A stretch of 64,000 nt of DNA from Henriciella mobilis (GTDB lineage: Bacteria > Pseudomonadota > Alphaproteobacteria > Caulobacterales > Hyphomonadaceae). Positions 55,903-64,000 of the stretch are shown one piece after another; the first letter of the stretch is position 1; each line of letters begins with the position of its first letter. The position numbers and the translations under genes were made by a program. Under the pieces are notes generated by a model. That model was not told the DNA's origin. It ran no database searches and saw only the letters and a list, made by a program, of their open reading frames with translations. The DNA is taken from the NCBI RefSeq assembly GCF_003576315.1, contig NZ_QWFZ01000003.1, forward strand, positions 885,391 to 949,390, in the 5' to 3' direction.

Positions 55903-56487
55903 TTGATACAGTCTCTCGCAATCTCAGATGTCAAATTGATCACACCGAAACGTTTCGGTGACGCCCGGGGTTTCTTTTCTGAAACCTGGAATAGCAAGCT
56001 GTTGCGCGATGAGGGTATTGATCTCGAGTTCGTGCAGGACAATCATTCCTATTCCGCGGCGCGAGGGGTTTTGCGGGGCCTGCACTTTCAGAACCTGCCG
56101 CATGCCCAGGACAAACTGGTGCGCTGCACGCGCGGACGTGTTTATGATGTCGCTGTCGATATCCGCCGGGGCTCGCCAACATTCGGCCAATATGTCGGCG
56201 CAGAACTCAGCGCCGAAAACTGGGCGCAGATTCTCGTTCCTAAAGGCTTCGCGCACGGGTTCGTTACGCTCGAGGATCATTGTGAATTGCAGTACAAGGT
56301 TACGGACTACTACGCCCCTGAATGCGATATGAGCATTCGTTGGAATGACCCGGCGATTGGCATCGATTGGATGATTGACCCGTCTGTCGTGACACTGTCA
56401 GAAAAGGATGCTAGCGCGCCGCTTCTGTCGGAAGTCGAGTGCGGGTTCGTCTATAAATCGGCTCACGCTGGTTCTGGACAAGGATAA
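55903..56487 (+). CDS. rfbC: dTDP-4-dehydrorhamnose 3,5-epimerase
   Basis: A protein of about 194 residues with the RmlC cupin: TPKRFGDARGFFSETW, DNHSYSAARGVLRGLHFQ (catalytic His in GLHFQ), CTRGRVYDVAVDIRRGSPTFG, and FAHGFVTLEDHCELQYKVTDYY. Third enzyme of dTDP-L-rhamnose synthesis. No ATG fits the start: the frame is open to a GTG at 55858, but I choose the TTG at 55903, where AGGG lies eight bases upstream. First gene of rfbCBDA. Confidence 0.9.
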   Translation: MIQSLAISDVKLITPKRFGDARGFFSETWNSKLLRDEGIDLEFVQDNHSYSAARGVLRGLHFQNLPHAQDKLVRCTRGRVYDVAVDIRRGSPTFGQYVGAELSAENWAQILVPKGFAHGFVTLEDHCELQYKVTDYYAPECDMSIRWNDPAIGIDWMIDPSVVTLSEKDASAPLLSEVECGFVYKSAHAGSGQG

Positions 56488-56490
56488 ATC

Positions 56491-57546
56491 ATGAAAATTC
56501 TCGTCACAGGCGGAGCAGGCTTCATCGGCTCGGCGGTTTGCCGCTATTTGATAGAGGACACCAGCCATAGCATCGTGAATGTCGACAAGCTGACCTATGC
56601 GGCGAACCTCCAGTCTCTGACGCCGGTGTCGGATAATGAGCGTTATGCCTTCGAGCAGGCCGACATCGCCGACAAGGATGCCATGCAGGCTATCTTCGAG
56701 GCGCATGCGCCGGATGCTGTCATGCACCTGGCCGCCGAAAGCCATGTTGATCGCTCGATCACCGGTGCTGGCGAGTTCATCAATACTAATATCGTCGGCA
56801 CCTTTGTCATGCTTGATGTGGCCCGCGCCTATTGGGATGGCCTGCTGGCCGAGCGCAAGGATGCGTTCCGGTTCCTGCACGTATCGACCGATGAGGTCTA
56901 TGGGTCACTCGGCGATGATGGCCTGTTCACCGAAGAGACCGCCTATGATCCGAGTTCTCCCTATTCGGCGTCCAAAGCCGCGTCCGACCACCTGCTGACC
57001 GCCTGGCAGCGCACATATGGTTTCCCCGGTCTAATTTCGAACTGCTCGAACAATTACGGGCCTTACCACTTCCCCGAAAAGCTGATTCCGCTAATCACAC
57101 TCAACGCGCTCGAATACAAGCGGCTGCCGGTCTATGGCGATGGCTCGAATGTCCGCGACTGGCTCTACGTCCGTGATCACGCGCGCGCCTTGCTGCAGAT
57201 TCTCCAGAAAGGCCGGCTCGGCCAGAAGTACAATGTCGGCGGCAACAATGAGCGCACAAACCTGCAGGTTGTTCACGCCATCTGCGACACGCTTGACCGC
57301 CTGGCGCCGGGCGACACGCCGCGCCGCGAGCTGATCGAGTTCGTCGCAGACCGGCCCGGCCACGATGCGCGCTATGCGATCGACTCCAGCAAGCTGCAGT
57401 CCGAGATTGGCTGGACCGCGGAAGAAAATTTCGAGACTGGGTTGGAAAAGACCATCCGTTGGTATCTCGACAACGAAGCCTGGTGGCGGCCGCTGCGAGA
57501 AAAAACCTATGCTGGAGAACGCCTTGGCCTGTTGAAGTCGGGCTAG
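56491..57546 (+). CDS. rfbB: dTDP-glucose 4,6-dehydratase
   Basis: A 351-residue extended [39 protein letters not shown] (Asp-Glu of the active site), [11 protein letters not shown] (Tyr-x-x-x-Lys), and [18 protein letters not shown]. It makes dTDP-4-keto-6-deoxyglucose. AAGGATAAATC precedes the ATG; three bases separate it from rfbC and 21 from rfbD. Confidence 0.96.
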   Translation: MKILVTGGAGFIGSAVCRYLIEDTSHSIVNVDKLTYAANLQSLTPVSDNERYAFEQADIADKDAMQAIFEAHAPDAVMHLAAESHVDRSITGAGEFINTNIVGTFVMLDVARAYWDGLLAERKDAFRFLHVSTDEVYGSLGDDGLFTEETAYDPSSPYSASKAASDHLLTAWQRTYGFPGLISNCSNNYGPYHFPEKLIPLITLNALEYKRLPVYGDGSNVRDWLYVRDHARALLQILQKGRLGQKYNVGGNNERTNLQVVHAICDTLDRLAPGDTPRRELIEFVADRPGHDARYAIDSSKLQSEIGWTAEENFETGLEKTIRWYLDNEAWWRPLREKTYAGERLGLLKSG

Positions 57547-57567
57547 GACCCGGCTAGCGGAGAGTGC

Positions 57568-58452
57568 ATGAGTATCCTTGTCATCGGACAGTCAGGACAG
57601 ATTGCGCGCGCGCTCGCCGAACGGGCGACGCCCCCGCACGGGGTGGTGACGCTTGGCAGACCTGAGCTTGATATCACCGACCCGGGCTCAATCCGCCGGT
57701 CGATAGCAGCCCAGAAGCCGCAATTGGTTATCAACGCGTCTGCCTACACCGCCGTCGACAAGGCCGAAACCGAACCCGATGCGGCGTTTGCTGTAAACGC
57801 AGAGGGGCCTGGAGCCCTTGCGGAGGCCTGTGCTGCAGCCGGGATTCCGCTCATACACTACTCGACCGATTACGTTTATGACGGCAGCAAGGCCGGACCC
57901 TATGTTGAAGACGATCCGACGTCACCGCTTGGCGTCTATGGGCGTTCGAAGCTCGCTGGTGAAGACGCTGTGAGGGCGGCTGGCGGCGATCATGTCATCC
58001 TGCGCACCGCATGGGTGTACAGCCCGTTTGCGGGGAATTTCGTCCGAACAATGTTGAGGCTGGCCAGCAGCCGTGATGAGCTTGGCGTCGTTGCCGACCA
58101 GTGGGGCTGCCCGACATCTGCGCTGGACATTGCCGATGCCACCCTTGTGATTGCAGACCGCTGGTTCGCCGGAAACGGCCAGCCGGGCATGTTTCACATG
58201 GCCGGCACAGGCGAGACCAACTGGCATGGATTTGCCGAGGAAATCTTTCGCCTGTCGAAGCAGGTCGGTGGGCCATCCGCCACCGCAAGGCCGATCCCGG
58301 CCACCGAGTTTCCGACGCCCGCAAAGAGGCCCGCAAACTCGCGGCTCGATTGCGCCCGTCTCGAACAGGTTTACAGCATCACCCTGCCGGAATGGCAGGA
58401 CAGCCTTCGCGAAACCGTTCGCCGGCTGCTTGAAGAGGAAGAAAGCGTATGA
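57568..58452 (+). CDS. rfbD: dTDP-4-dehydrorhamnose reductase
   Basis: A 294-residue Rml[13 protein letters not shown] at the nucleotide site, [42 protein letters not shown] (Tyr-x-x-x-Lys), and [18 protein letters not shown]. It performs the final step to dTDP-L-rhamnose. CGGAG precedes the ATG, and its stop overlaps the rfbA start (ATGA). Confidence 0.95.
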   Translation: MSILVIGQSGQIARALAERATPPHGVVTLGRPELDITDPGSIRRSIAAQKPQLVINASAYTAVDKAETEPDAAFAVNAEGPGALAEACAAAGIPLIHYSTDYVYDGSKAGPYVEDDPTSPLGVYGRSKLAGEDAVRAAGGDHVILRTAWVYSPFAGNFVRTMLRLASSRDELGVVADQWGCPTSALDIADATLVIADRWFAGNGQPGMFHMAGTGETNWHGFAEEIFRLSKQVGGPSATARPIPATEFPTPAKRPANSRLDCARLEQVYSITLPEWQDSLRETVRRLLEEEESV

Positions 58453-59312
58453 AGGGTATCATCCTGGCTGGCGGTTCGGGCACGCGCCTCAACCCGGTCA
58501 CCAGTGTCGTGTCGAAGCAGCTTCTGCCTGTCTATGACAAGCCGATGGTACATTATCCCATCAGCACGCTCATGCTGGCGAATATCCGCGATATCCTCAT
58601 CATCACGACGCCGCAGTCATCGGCCCTGTTCCGGGGTTTGCTTGGCGACGGCAGCCAGTTGGGGATGAATTTCCAGTATGCCGTCCAGGAGAAGCCGGAG
58701 GGCCTCGCCCAGGCGTTCCTGATCGGCAAGGATTTCATTGGCAATGACCCGTGCGCACTGGCGCTCGGAGATAACATTTTTTACGGCGCAGGCCTCGGAG
58801 AGCAGTTGCGCGTAGCCGGCGAGTTGAAGGATGGAGCGCGCGTCTTCGCATACCGGGTGAGCGACCCGCAGCGTTTCGGCATCGTCGAGATCGACAGAGA
58901 CGGCAACGCGCTGTCGATTGAAGAGAAGCCGAAAGAGCCGAAGAGCGACTGGGCCGTCACCGGCCTCTATTTCTATGACAATCAGGTCGTCGATGTTGCG
59001 AAATCGGTGAAACCATCGAAACGCGGCGAACTCGAGATCACGAGCGTGAACGACATCTACCTGTCTCAGAACCAGCTGAGCGTGAGCCGGCTGCCACGTG
59101 GAACCGCCTGGCTGGATGCGGGGACCTTCGACAGCCTGCTGGAGGCATCCCATTTCGTTCAGACGCTCGAAAAACGCCAGAAATTCAAGATTGCCTGCCT
59201 TGAGGAAATCGCCTGGCGCCAGGGCTTCATCGGCTCCTCGCAGCTCGAGAAGGCAGCCCGTGTCTACAAGAATGACTACAAGTCCTATCTGTTGGGCTTG
59301 CTGAAGACCTAG
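58449..59312 (+). CDS. rfbA: Glucose-1-phosphate thymidylyltransferase
   Basis: A 287-residue Rml[70 protein letters not shown], and [17 protein letters not shown]. It begins dTDP-L-rhamnose synthesis from glucose-1-phosphate. The ATG overlaps the rfbD stop. The operon ends with the convergent exporter ATPase gene, with four bases of overlap. Confidence 0.96.
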   Translation: MKGIILAGGSGTRLNPVTSVVSKQLLPVYDKPMVHYPISTLMLANIRDILIITTPQSSALFRGLLGDGSQLGMNFQYAVQEKPEGLAQAFLIGKDFIGNDPCALALGDNIFYGAGLGEQLRVAGELKDGARVFAYRVSDPQRFGIVEIDRDGNALSIEEKPKEPKSDWAVTGLYFYDNQVVDVAKSVKPSKRGELEITSVNDIYLSQNQLSVSRLPRGTAWLDAGTFDSLLEASHFVQTLEKRQKFKIACLEEIAWRQGFIGSSQLEKAARVYKNDYKSYLLGLLKT

Positions 59313-60151
59313 TTTGCGGCCGAGCGAACAGTGGTGAGATTGTGCAGCGTTGGCTCCTCCACGTAGTCGTCCCCATCGTTCTCTTCGGCAAGACGCTTGC
59401 GTTCAGCTGCGCGGGCATCGAGTACGGTCTGCGTTTCACCGATCATTCTGACTTCTCCACGCTCAAGCCAGATGACCTTCGTCGCGACACTACGGATCAG
59501 TTGCAGATTGTGTGACGCAATGACAATGATACCCGCCTTCTCTAGAAGTTCGTTAATCCGTACCTGTGCTTTTTCCTGGAAGTCCTCATCACCTGCGCCG
59601 ATCCATTCATCAAGCAGGACGATGTCCGGCCGGAACGCCGTAGCGCACGCAAACTTGAGTCGCATCGCCATGCCCTGTGAGTAGGTCCGGATCGGCAGGT
59701 GCACGTAGTCACCAAGCTCGGTAAACTCAATAATCTCGGGCACGACCTGCTTGATCTGGCGGCGATTGGCGCCGGCCATCAGGCCGGACAGATAGATGTT
59801 CTGCAGGCCCGTTGCTTCCGCATTCATGCCGATTCCCATCGAGAACATGGTCGCGATCCGACCTTTGGTGAGTACGCGGCCTTTTTGTGGCGTATAGATA
59901 CCGCCCATGACGCGTAGAAGTGTTGTTTTGCCAGAACCATTCGATCCAATTATGCCGAAGCGGTCGCCGTCGTTCAATTCAAGAGAAACTGACCTGAGCG
60001 CAGAAACGCTCAGCCGGTTTCTCTTGTCGCGGTCAATCTGGCCGGCAACCCGGCGGGACTCCCGGTTGGCGGTTTCGGCTTCTCCGACCCTGCGTGCTTT
60101 TGCTGCCGTCGGGAACGTCAGCGTTACGTTTTCCAATTTGATTTGTGTCAT
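59309..60151 (-). CDS. Polysaccharide ABC exporter, ATP-binding subunit
   Basis: A 280-residue ATPase of the Wzt/KpsT type. A roughly 40-residue segment with basic helices sits between the first strand and the Walker [15 protein letters not shown]; then [12 protein letters not shown] (signature), [11 protein letters not shown] (Walker B) and a C-terminal charged tail. It lacks the large C-terminal carbohydrate-binding domain seen in some O-antigen Wzt proteins. With the permease gene four bases upstream it should export a lipid- or Kdo-linked polysaccharide. Confidence 0.92.
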   Translation of the reverse strand: MTQIKLENVTLTFPTAAKARRVGEAETANRESRRVAGQIDRDKRNRLSVSALRSVSLELNDGDRFGIIGSNGSGKTTLLRVMGGIYTPQKGRVLTKGRIATMFSMGIGMNAEATGLQNIYLSGLMAGANRRQIKQVVPEIIEFTELGDYVHLPIRTYSQGMAMRLKFACATAFRPDIVLLDEWIGAGDEDFQEKAQVRINELLEKAGIIVIASHNLQLIRSVATKVIWLERGEVRMIGETQTVLDARAAERKRLAEENDGDDYVEEPTLHNLTTVRSAAN

Positions 60152-60155
60152 CGGC

Positions 60156-61073
60156 CTACTGGATCCAGTAAATTACCTTCCTGCGGCCCCAGGCGAATGT
60201 CAGAATAGCCAGCACCCAGCCCGCCGCTGTAATGCCTCCGACCGTTTTCCAGGAATCAATGGGAAACGTCCCGTCGAGCAGTGGTACCCGGAGAATATCA
60301 ATGAAGTAAGTCAGCGGATTATAGTACGCGACATACGCCATTAGTGTTCCCGGAACAGGAATCCAGAGAATGGGCGTCAAGAAGATGGCCATGCGCATAA
60401 TCGCCGCCAAAAACTGCGCGGCATCTCGGTATCGCGCCATGACTATGCCCAGGAACAAGTAAACCCAGATCGCATTGAACAGTGTTACCGCGAAAGCCGG
60501 CAAAACTTTCCATGCGCCAACGGTCGGCGAGTACCCAAAATAGATAAGAACAACAAGTGCGCCGACAATGTTGAAGACAAATACAATCGTATTTGTCGAG
60601 ATGCTGTTAAAGACGAACAGGCTCAAAGGCATCAGCGTGCCTTTGAGCCAACTGGCTGCAGTCACAAACACGTTCACTGCAGACAGGATCATCTGGCTAA
60701 GGAGCTGAAAAAACAGGAATCCGAATATTACGTAACTCGCCTCATCGGACAGCTCTCCTCTGGAAACGGCCACGCGAAACGTCAGAATCGCGAACACGAA
60801 CATAATGAAACTTAGAGTCGCCCAGAGAATGCCGAGAGAGGCTCGGCGATACGTGCTGACGAAGCTTTCCCAGGCCAGGGCCGTCCAGACATCAGCGCGC
60901 GAAAGGCCTTGCCAGATGTCGATCAGGGCTGCCAGCAGGGCGTTCCTGTCAGACCGAATACTCTGCTGTGGCAGGTCGAGCGTGACCGGCTTTTGCCGGC
61001 CCGCTCTGCTGCGGTCCTGCCGCGTGGAACGATCGCTGATGCTTGTGTCACTCATTTGCGATTCAAAAACCAC
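60156..61073 (-). CDS. Polysaccharide ABC exporter, permease subunit
   Basis: A protein of up to 305 residues with six transmembrane segments of the ABC-2 (Wzm/KpsM) type: YRRASLGILWATLSFIMFVFAIL near residue 73, and FLTPILWIPVPGTLMAYVAYYNPLTYFIDILRVPLL at the C-terminal part. The N-terminal 60 residues are basic and disordered. Starts are possible at 61073 or, for a shorter form, at 61055 (MSDTS); neither has a clear ribosome site. Partner of the ATPase at 59309. Confidence 0.9.
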   Translation of the reverse strand: MVFESQMSDTSISDRSTRQDRSRAGRQKPVTLDLPQQSIRSDRNALLAALIDIWQGLSRADVWTALAWESFVSTYRRASLGILWATLSFIMFVFAILTFRVAVSRGELSDEASYVIFGFLFFQLLSQMILSAVNVFVTAASWLKGTLMPLSLFVFNSISTNTIVFVFNIVGALVVLIYFGYSPTVGAWKVLPAFAVTLFNAIWVYLFLGIVMARYRDAAQFLAAIMRMAIFLTPILWIPVPGTLMAYVAYYNPLTYFIDILRVPLLDGTFPIDSWKTVGGITAAGWVLAILTFAWGRRKVIYWIQ

Positions 61074-61113
61074 GCTGTCACGATCAGATCAAGCTGGCTT
61101 TACGGCTATCCTG

Positions 61114-62180
61114 TCACAACGCCGTACCATCGCTGAGCTGGCGCCACTGTGCCCCGTCGAAAACGGCGACCTCACCGGCATCGGCGAAATAGACGAGACT
61201 GCCGGCCTGCGGCGACGATGGGAGATGGGCAGCGTCATAGCCTGCGAATACAAACGGGGCGCCTGACTTCATCTGTTCAGCCTCGATTATCAGCTGCGGA
61301 CTATCGAAGCTGTTTGCCGCCCACAGGCTGACCCCCGCAACGCTCGAGCCCAGGGTCAGTCCGCCGATGCCGGCGTTTGAAACAATGGCACCCGAGCTCG
61401 CCAGCGACCCGGGCGCGGTTGAGCCATAGGCCTGCAAGAGGAAGCCGGACGCCGCGTTCTCGACTTCAAGACGTGTTGCCCCTGAGCCAGGGTCCGCAGG
61501 GTTGAAGATTCGCATCGCGACCTTGTAGCCCGGCCGGTCATAGCGAAGCGACAGGGGTTCGCGGGCGCGATGGTGCCGCGCCGTTCAGTCCGACAAAGCC
61601 GGTCTCATGGTCCACCGTCAGGGCTGTCTTTCAGTCTTCGCCGTCGGCGCTCACTTTCCTGGCAAGGTCGTCTGTGCCGGACAGGCCAACTTCCGCACGG
61701 CCCTCACAATCTGTCTGGAATACGATTGACGACGTGTTCGCAGCGCCGAGCTTGTTCAGCGCGAGATAGGCACGCCCGCTGCCCGGCGTCACATCGTCAT
61801 GGCTGAAGAGCACCGTGTCGGATTTGACGGCGAGGCGTTGGGACGAGGTGGCGGACGCATTGATGCCGAACAGGTCTGCGCCGTCCGGCCGGGCTGCGTC
61901 CAGCTGCCAGCCTGCAGCGGGTATGATGATTCGCCAGGTGCCGTCCTGAAAGAAGGCGAGGCTGTGCTCGACCGCGGCGGTCCAGGCTGCGCCGCTGGCA
62001 CCGGCCGGCAGGATGTCTCCGGCACCATCCTCCGGCGCTGCAGGTTCGGCGGCCACGCTCCGCGATTGCACTACTATCTGTACCAGCCAGTCGAGGCGCG
62101 AGAGACTCATTCAGCGTGACATGCTTCTGCACCTGATTCGGCTGCAGGTACGGTAATGAGAGATTGTGCGTCTGATCCAT
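61114..62180 (-). pseudogene. DUF2793-family protein, inactivated by frameshifts and a stop
   Basis: Three reading frames in a row together give a DUF2793 protein. It starts MDQTHNLSLPYLQPNQVQKHVTLNESL (to about 62100), shifts frame to give RLDWLVQIVVQSRSVAAEPAAPEDG... down to a TGA at 61631 where a Trp-like codon (TGG) would be expected, then a second shift near 61560 restores REPLSLRYDRPGYKVAMRIF to the end at 61114. Two indels and one nonsense change are therefore visible. In relatives, DUF2793 proteins occur in phage tail and surface-polysaccharide contexts. Sequencing errors are less likely because three lesions would be needed. Confidence 0.8.
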
Positions 62181-62474
62181 GTCCGCGGGGCCTTCCTTGT
62201 GCGTTGACGCGAGGAAGTATGTGCAGAGGCGTCATACGGTCGGATGGATTGAGGCTCGCCGCGTCTCGAGGCATGTGAAAAGCCCGCTTCAAAAGCTTTT
62301 TCTAGAGTTGCGCCAACCCCTGCCATGATGTGAATAAGATATCCGATCAGCAAGGCCGCGTCGGCCTGGCGGGTTCGCCAAAGCTCTTGAAACGCTTTTT
62401 CGGTTGGAGCTATGACTGACAGGGACGCTGGCCCCGCGCGGGCTGTGGGATGCAACGATTACTGAGGACAAAAC
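62181..62474. other. Intergenic gap, nothing recognised
   Basis: About 290 bases between the start of the broken DUF2793 gene and the lipoprotein gene. No convincing gene, RNA or terminator seen; TGAGGA just before 62475 is the ribosome site of the lipoprotein. Confidence 0.6.
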
Positions 62475-63137
62475 ATGCGAACACGTTCTGGCAATACCGG
62501 TATGGCCATTGGCCTGCTGGCGATGGGTGTGATTGTTTCGGGATGCAAGTGGGTAAACCCGGACAATGCGGACGCCCCTGAAAGCGAGCAGTCAGCAGAC
62601 CCTCGGACTGATGCGCCTGCTGACGGCGCGACTTCGGCGGATGAGGCGTCCGCACCATTCGACGCATCGAAGTATGCGGCTGGGCCGAGGGGCGTGCCCA
62701 TTCGCGATGGAGATCTGGTTAGGGTTCAGGACGACGGATTTGTCATTACGGCCAGAGGTCCCAACCCGTCCATTGGGCCGGGTGAAATCTATCCATTTGA
62801 AGAGGGCGCGACTTACAAGGTAACGGTGGAATACATTCCGCAAGAATACGTCGGCGAGCCAATGGCGGATATTGTCGCATGGACGCTCAATGATGCGGGG
62901 GATCCGATCGACGAGCGCGCCTATCAAGCCACGTTTCATGCGGGATCGCCGCCTGTCGGTGCGCTCCACAAGATTTGGCAAACCTTCCGGGTCGGCTCCT
63001 CAAACGCGGAAGATGAAGGGGTCGCAGTGATTCCGTACACGGACGCCGGCAGGGGGCTTCGCTTCACGAGTAATCCACTACGAGGCGGGGATGGTTCTCA
63101 GGCTCGCGTCATTAGTGTCTCGGTAACCAGACAATAG
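62475..63137 (+). CDS. Putative lipoprotein of unknown function
   Basis: A 220-residue protein. MRTRSGNTGMAIGLLAMGVIVSGCKW: signal with lipobox V-S-G-C (cysteine at 24). Residues 28-65 are an acidic, Ala/Asp/Pro-rich linker, followed by a beta-rich domain (residues about 75-220) with aromatic strands such as YPFEEGATYKVTVEYIPQEYV. This could be a carbohydrate-binding-like or immunoglobulin-like fold, but I cannot name one. Ends just before the convergent sulfotransferase-like gene. Confidence 0.72.
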   Translation: MRTRSGNTGMAIGLLAMGVIVSGCKWVNPDNADAPESEQSADPRTDAPADGATSADEASAPFDASKYAAGPRGVPIRDGDLVRVQDDGFVITARGPNPSIGPGEIYPFEEGATYKVTVEYIPQEYVGEPMADIVAWTLNDAGDPIDERAYQATFHAGSPPVGALHKIWQTFRVGSSNAEDEGVAVIPYTDAGRGLRFTSNPLRGGDGSQARVISVSVTRQ

Positions 63138-63172
63138 TCGGGAAAAGAGCGCAACTCGACTTGAATTGCCGA

Positions 63173-64000
63173 CTACCGGACTGAGGGTTGCGCGCTCTCA
63201 AATGCGTAGTGCGACATTGTTTTGATGTCTTGCTGGGACAGGACATCAAGTTCGAATGGCTGCCAATTCAGCTCAGTGTCGCGGTCGAAGGCGGACAAGT
63301 AATCATCCATGCCAAACTTCTCAGCACTTGCCAGAGCCATATGCTGACAGATTTGTGCGACTTTAGGAGAAATAGTGCTGTATTGCGTGTGGTCATTGTC
63401 CAGCCTCACGGCGTCCTCGCGCATGCCGGTCACCATCTTGTTGACCTGATCAACAGACATTTTTTCGCCGAATAGAGTAGCTGAGTAGAAGATGAATATC
63501 TGCTGTTTCAGGCTGAACTTTTCCGTCCTTGGCAGGCCGCTAATCTGAGAGAGTCCGGCAGCGCAGGGAACACTGCTTTCGAACAAGTTGAGTATATTTT
63601 CACCCTGAGCGTACGGCGTATACTTGATGACTCCGTCAAATTTTTCATTTGTCAGCTTTATATGCTTGAAAAGCTGGTAAATGCTACTGAGGCGTTCGAT
63701 CGCATATTCGTCGGGGTTGACTCGGACACGCCCGTATCGCGCGCTCTGTAGAAACATCGAGTCAAGGAACTTGTCGAACCGTCTAAAGAATATGAGTGTC
63801 TCTAAGCTCGTTCGAGCTTTTCCACTTTCTATGAGTCCATGTAAAGAACCGATGAACTTCGGGCCGATCAGATTAGAAAACTGTTCGGATGAAAATATGA
63901 TCGGTTTGTGCTCATGAGAATCAATGAGTTCGTTTAAGAGTTGAACGATATTCGGATGAATCGACTTGGTCCGCAGGTCCTGGGCAAGCTGATGGTGGCC
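63173..64000 (-). CDS. Sulfotransferase-like protein, C-terminal part (cut by window end)
   Basis: The frame is open from the window end down to 63173 (about 275 codons), longer than the internal ATG at 63757 suggests; residues IIFSSEQFSNLIGPKF, LETLIFFRRFDKFLDSMFLQSARYGRV and DEYAIERL resemble the 'R-x-x-D-x-F-L-S' region of hypothetical sulfotransferases and related surface-polysaccharide proteins. The PAPS-binding P-loop, if there, lies outside. Placed at the end of a locus with cysD, cysNC and cysQ, a sulfate transfer role is plausible. AT-richer codon use than its neighbours suggests acquisition. Confidence 0.55.
   Translation of the reverse strand, partial: GHHQLAQDLRTKSIHPNIVQLLNELIDSHEHKPIIFSSEQFSNLIGPKFIGSLHGLIESGKARTSLETLIFFRRFDKFLDSMFLQSARYGRVRVNPDEYAIERLSSIYQLFKHIKLTNEKFDGVIKYTPYAQGENILNLFESSVPCAAGLSQISGLPRTEKFSLKQQIFIFYSATLFGEKMSVDQVNKMVTGMREDAVRLDNDHTQYSTISPKVAQICQHMALASAEKFGMDDYLSAFDRDTELNWQPFELDVLSQQDIKTMSHYAFESAQPSVR

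Overview
The window looks like chromosomal DNA of a GC-rich alphaproteobacterium, most plausibly of the Hyphomonadaceae/Caulobacterales group. The reasons are the replication block rpsT-dnaA-dnaN-recF with gyrB about 6 kb beyond recF, the ffh-chorismate mutase-rpsP order, OxyR with AhpC/AhpD, a GTTAAC-containing dnaA promoter region, and dense ATGA-coupled operons at roughly 60-65% GC. No phage, transposase, CRISPR, rRNA or tRNA was recognised.

Layout. Positions 1-5000 are mostly on the minus strand. A TPP riboswitch precedes a DUF1801 gene, a lipoprotein and thiC (cut by the window start), followed by a secreted four-cysteine protein, a thioesterase-like/Asp-Glu racemase pair and a flavin-type split-barrel protein. 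5-13 kb holds small housekeeping and envelope genes: LURP-one-like protein, RAM-domain protein, dienelactone hydrolase, pseudouridine synthase, EF-hand protein, a second four-cysteine paralogue, MAPEG, an ArsC-like protein, and an XRE repressor/membrane protein pair with two palindromic operators. 13-25 kb holds an ABC-F ATPase, TesB, a fatty acyl-CoA ligase, rpsP-chorismate mutase-ffh, ahpC-ahpD facing oxyR, and a dicarboxylate symporter. 25-37 kb holds a GT39 glycosyltransferase, an OmpH-like protein, gyrB, a crotonase, hemN, a cytochrome P450 and a two-gene membrane module. 37.2-37.8 kb is an AT-richer, nearly gene-free island. 37.8-42.4 kb is recF-dnaN-dnaA-rpsT, with an AT-rich 460-bp gap that may hold the origin. 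42.5-45.4 kb has a second crotonase and a gamma-glutamyltransferase.

From about 46.8 kb to the end the genes fit a surface-polysaccharide locus with sulfate activation: cysQ (removes PAP), a Gfo/Idh oxidoreductase, a histidine phosphatase, kdsB (CMP-Kdo), UDP-xylose synthase, cysD and cysNC (PAPS), a GT2 glycosyltransferase, rfbCBDA (dTDP-L-rhamnose), an ABC-2 exporter pair, a broken DUF2793 gene, a lipoprotein, and a sulfotransferase-like protein running off the window. My main inference is that this makes and exports a rhamnose/xylose-containing, possibly sulfated and Kdo-linked glycan. Several starts are TTG or GTG and were chosen by their ribosome binding sites.
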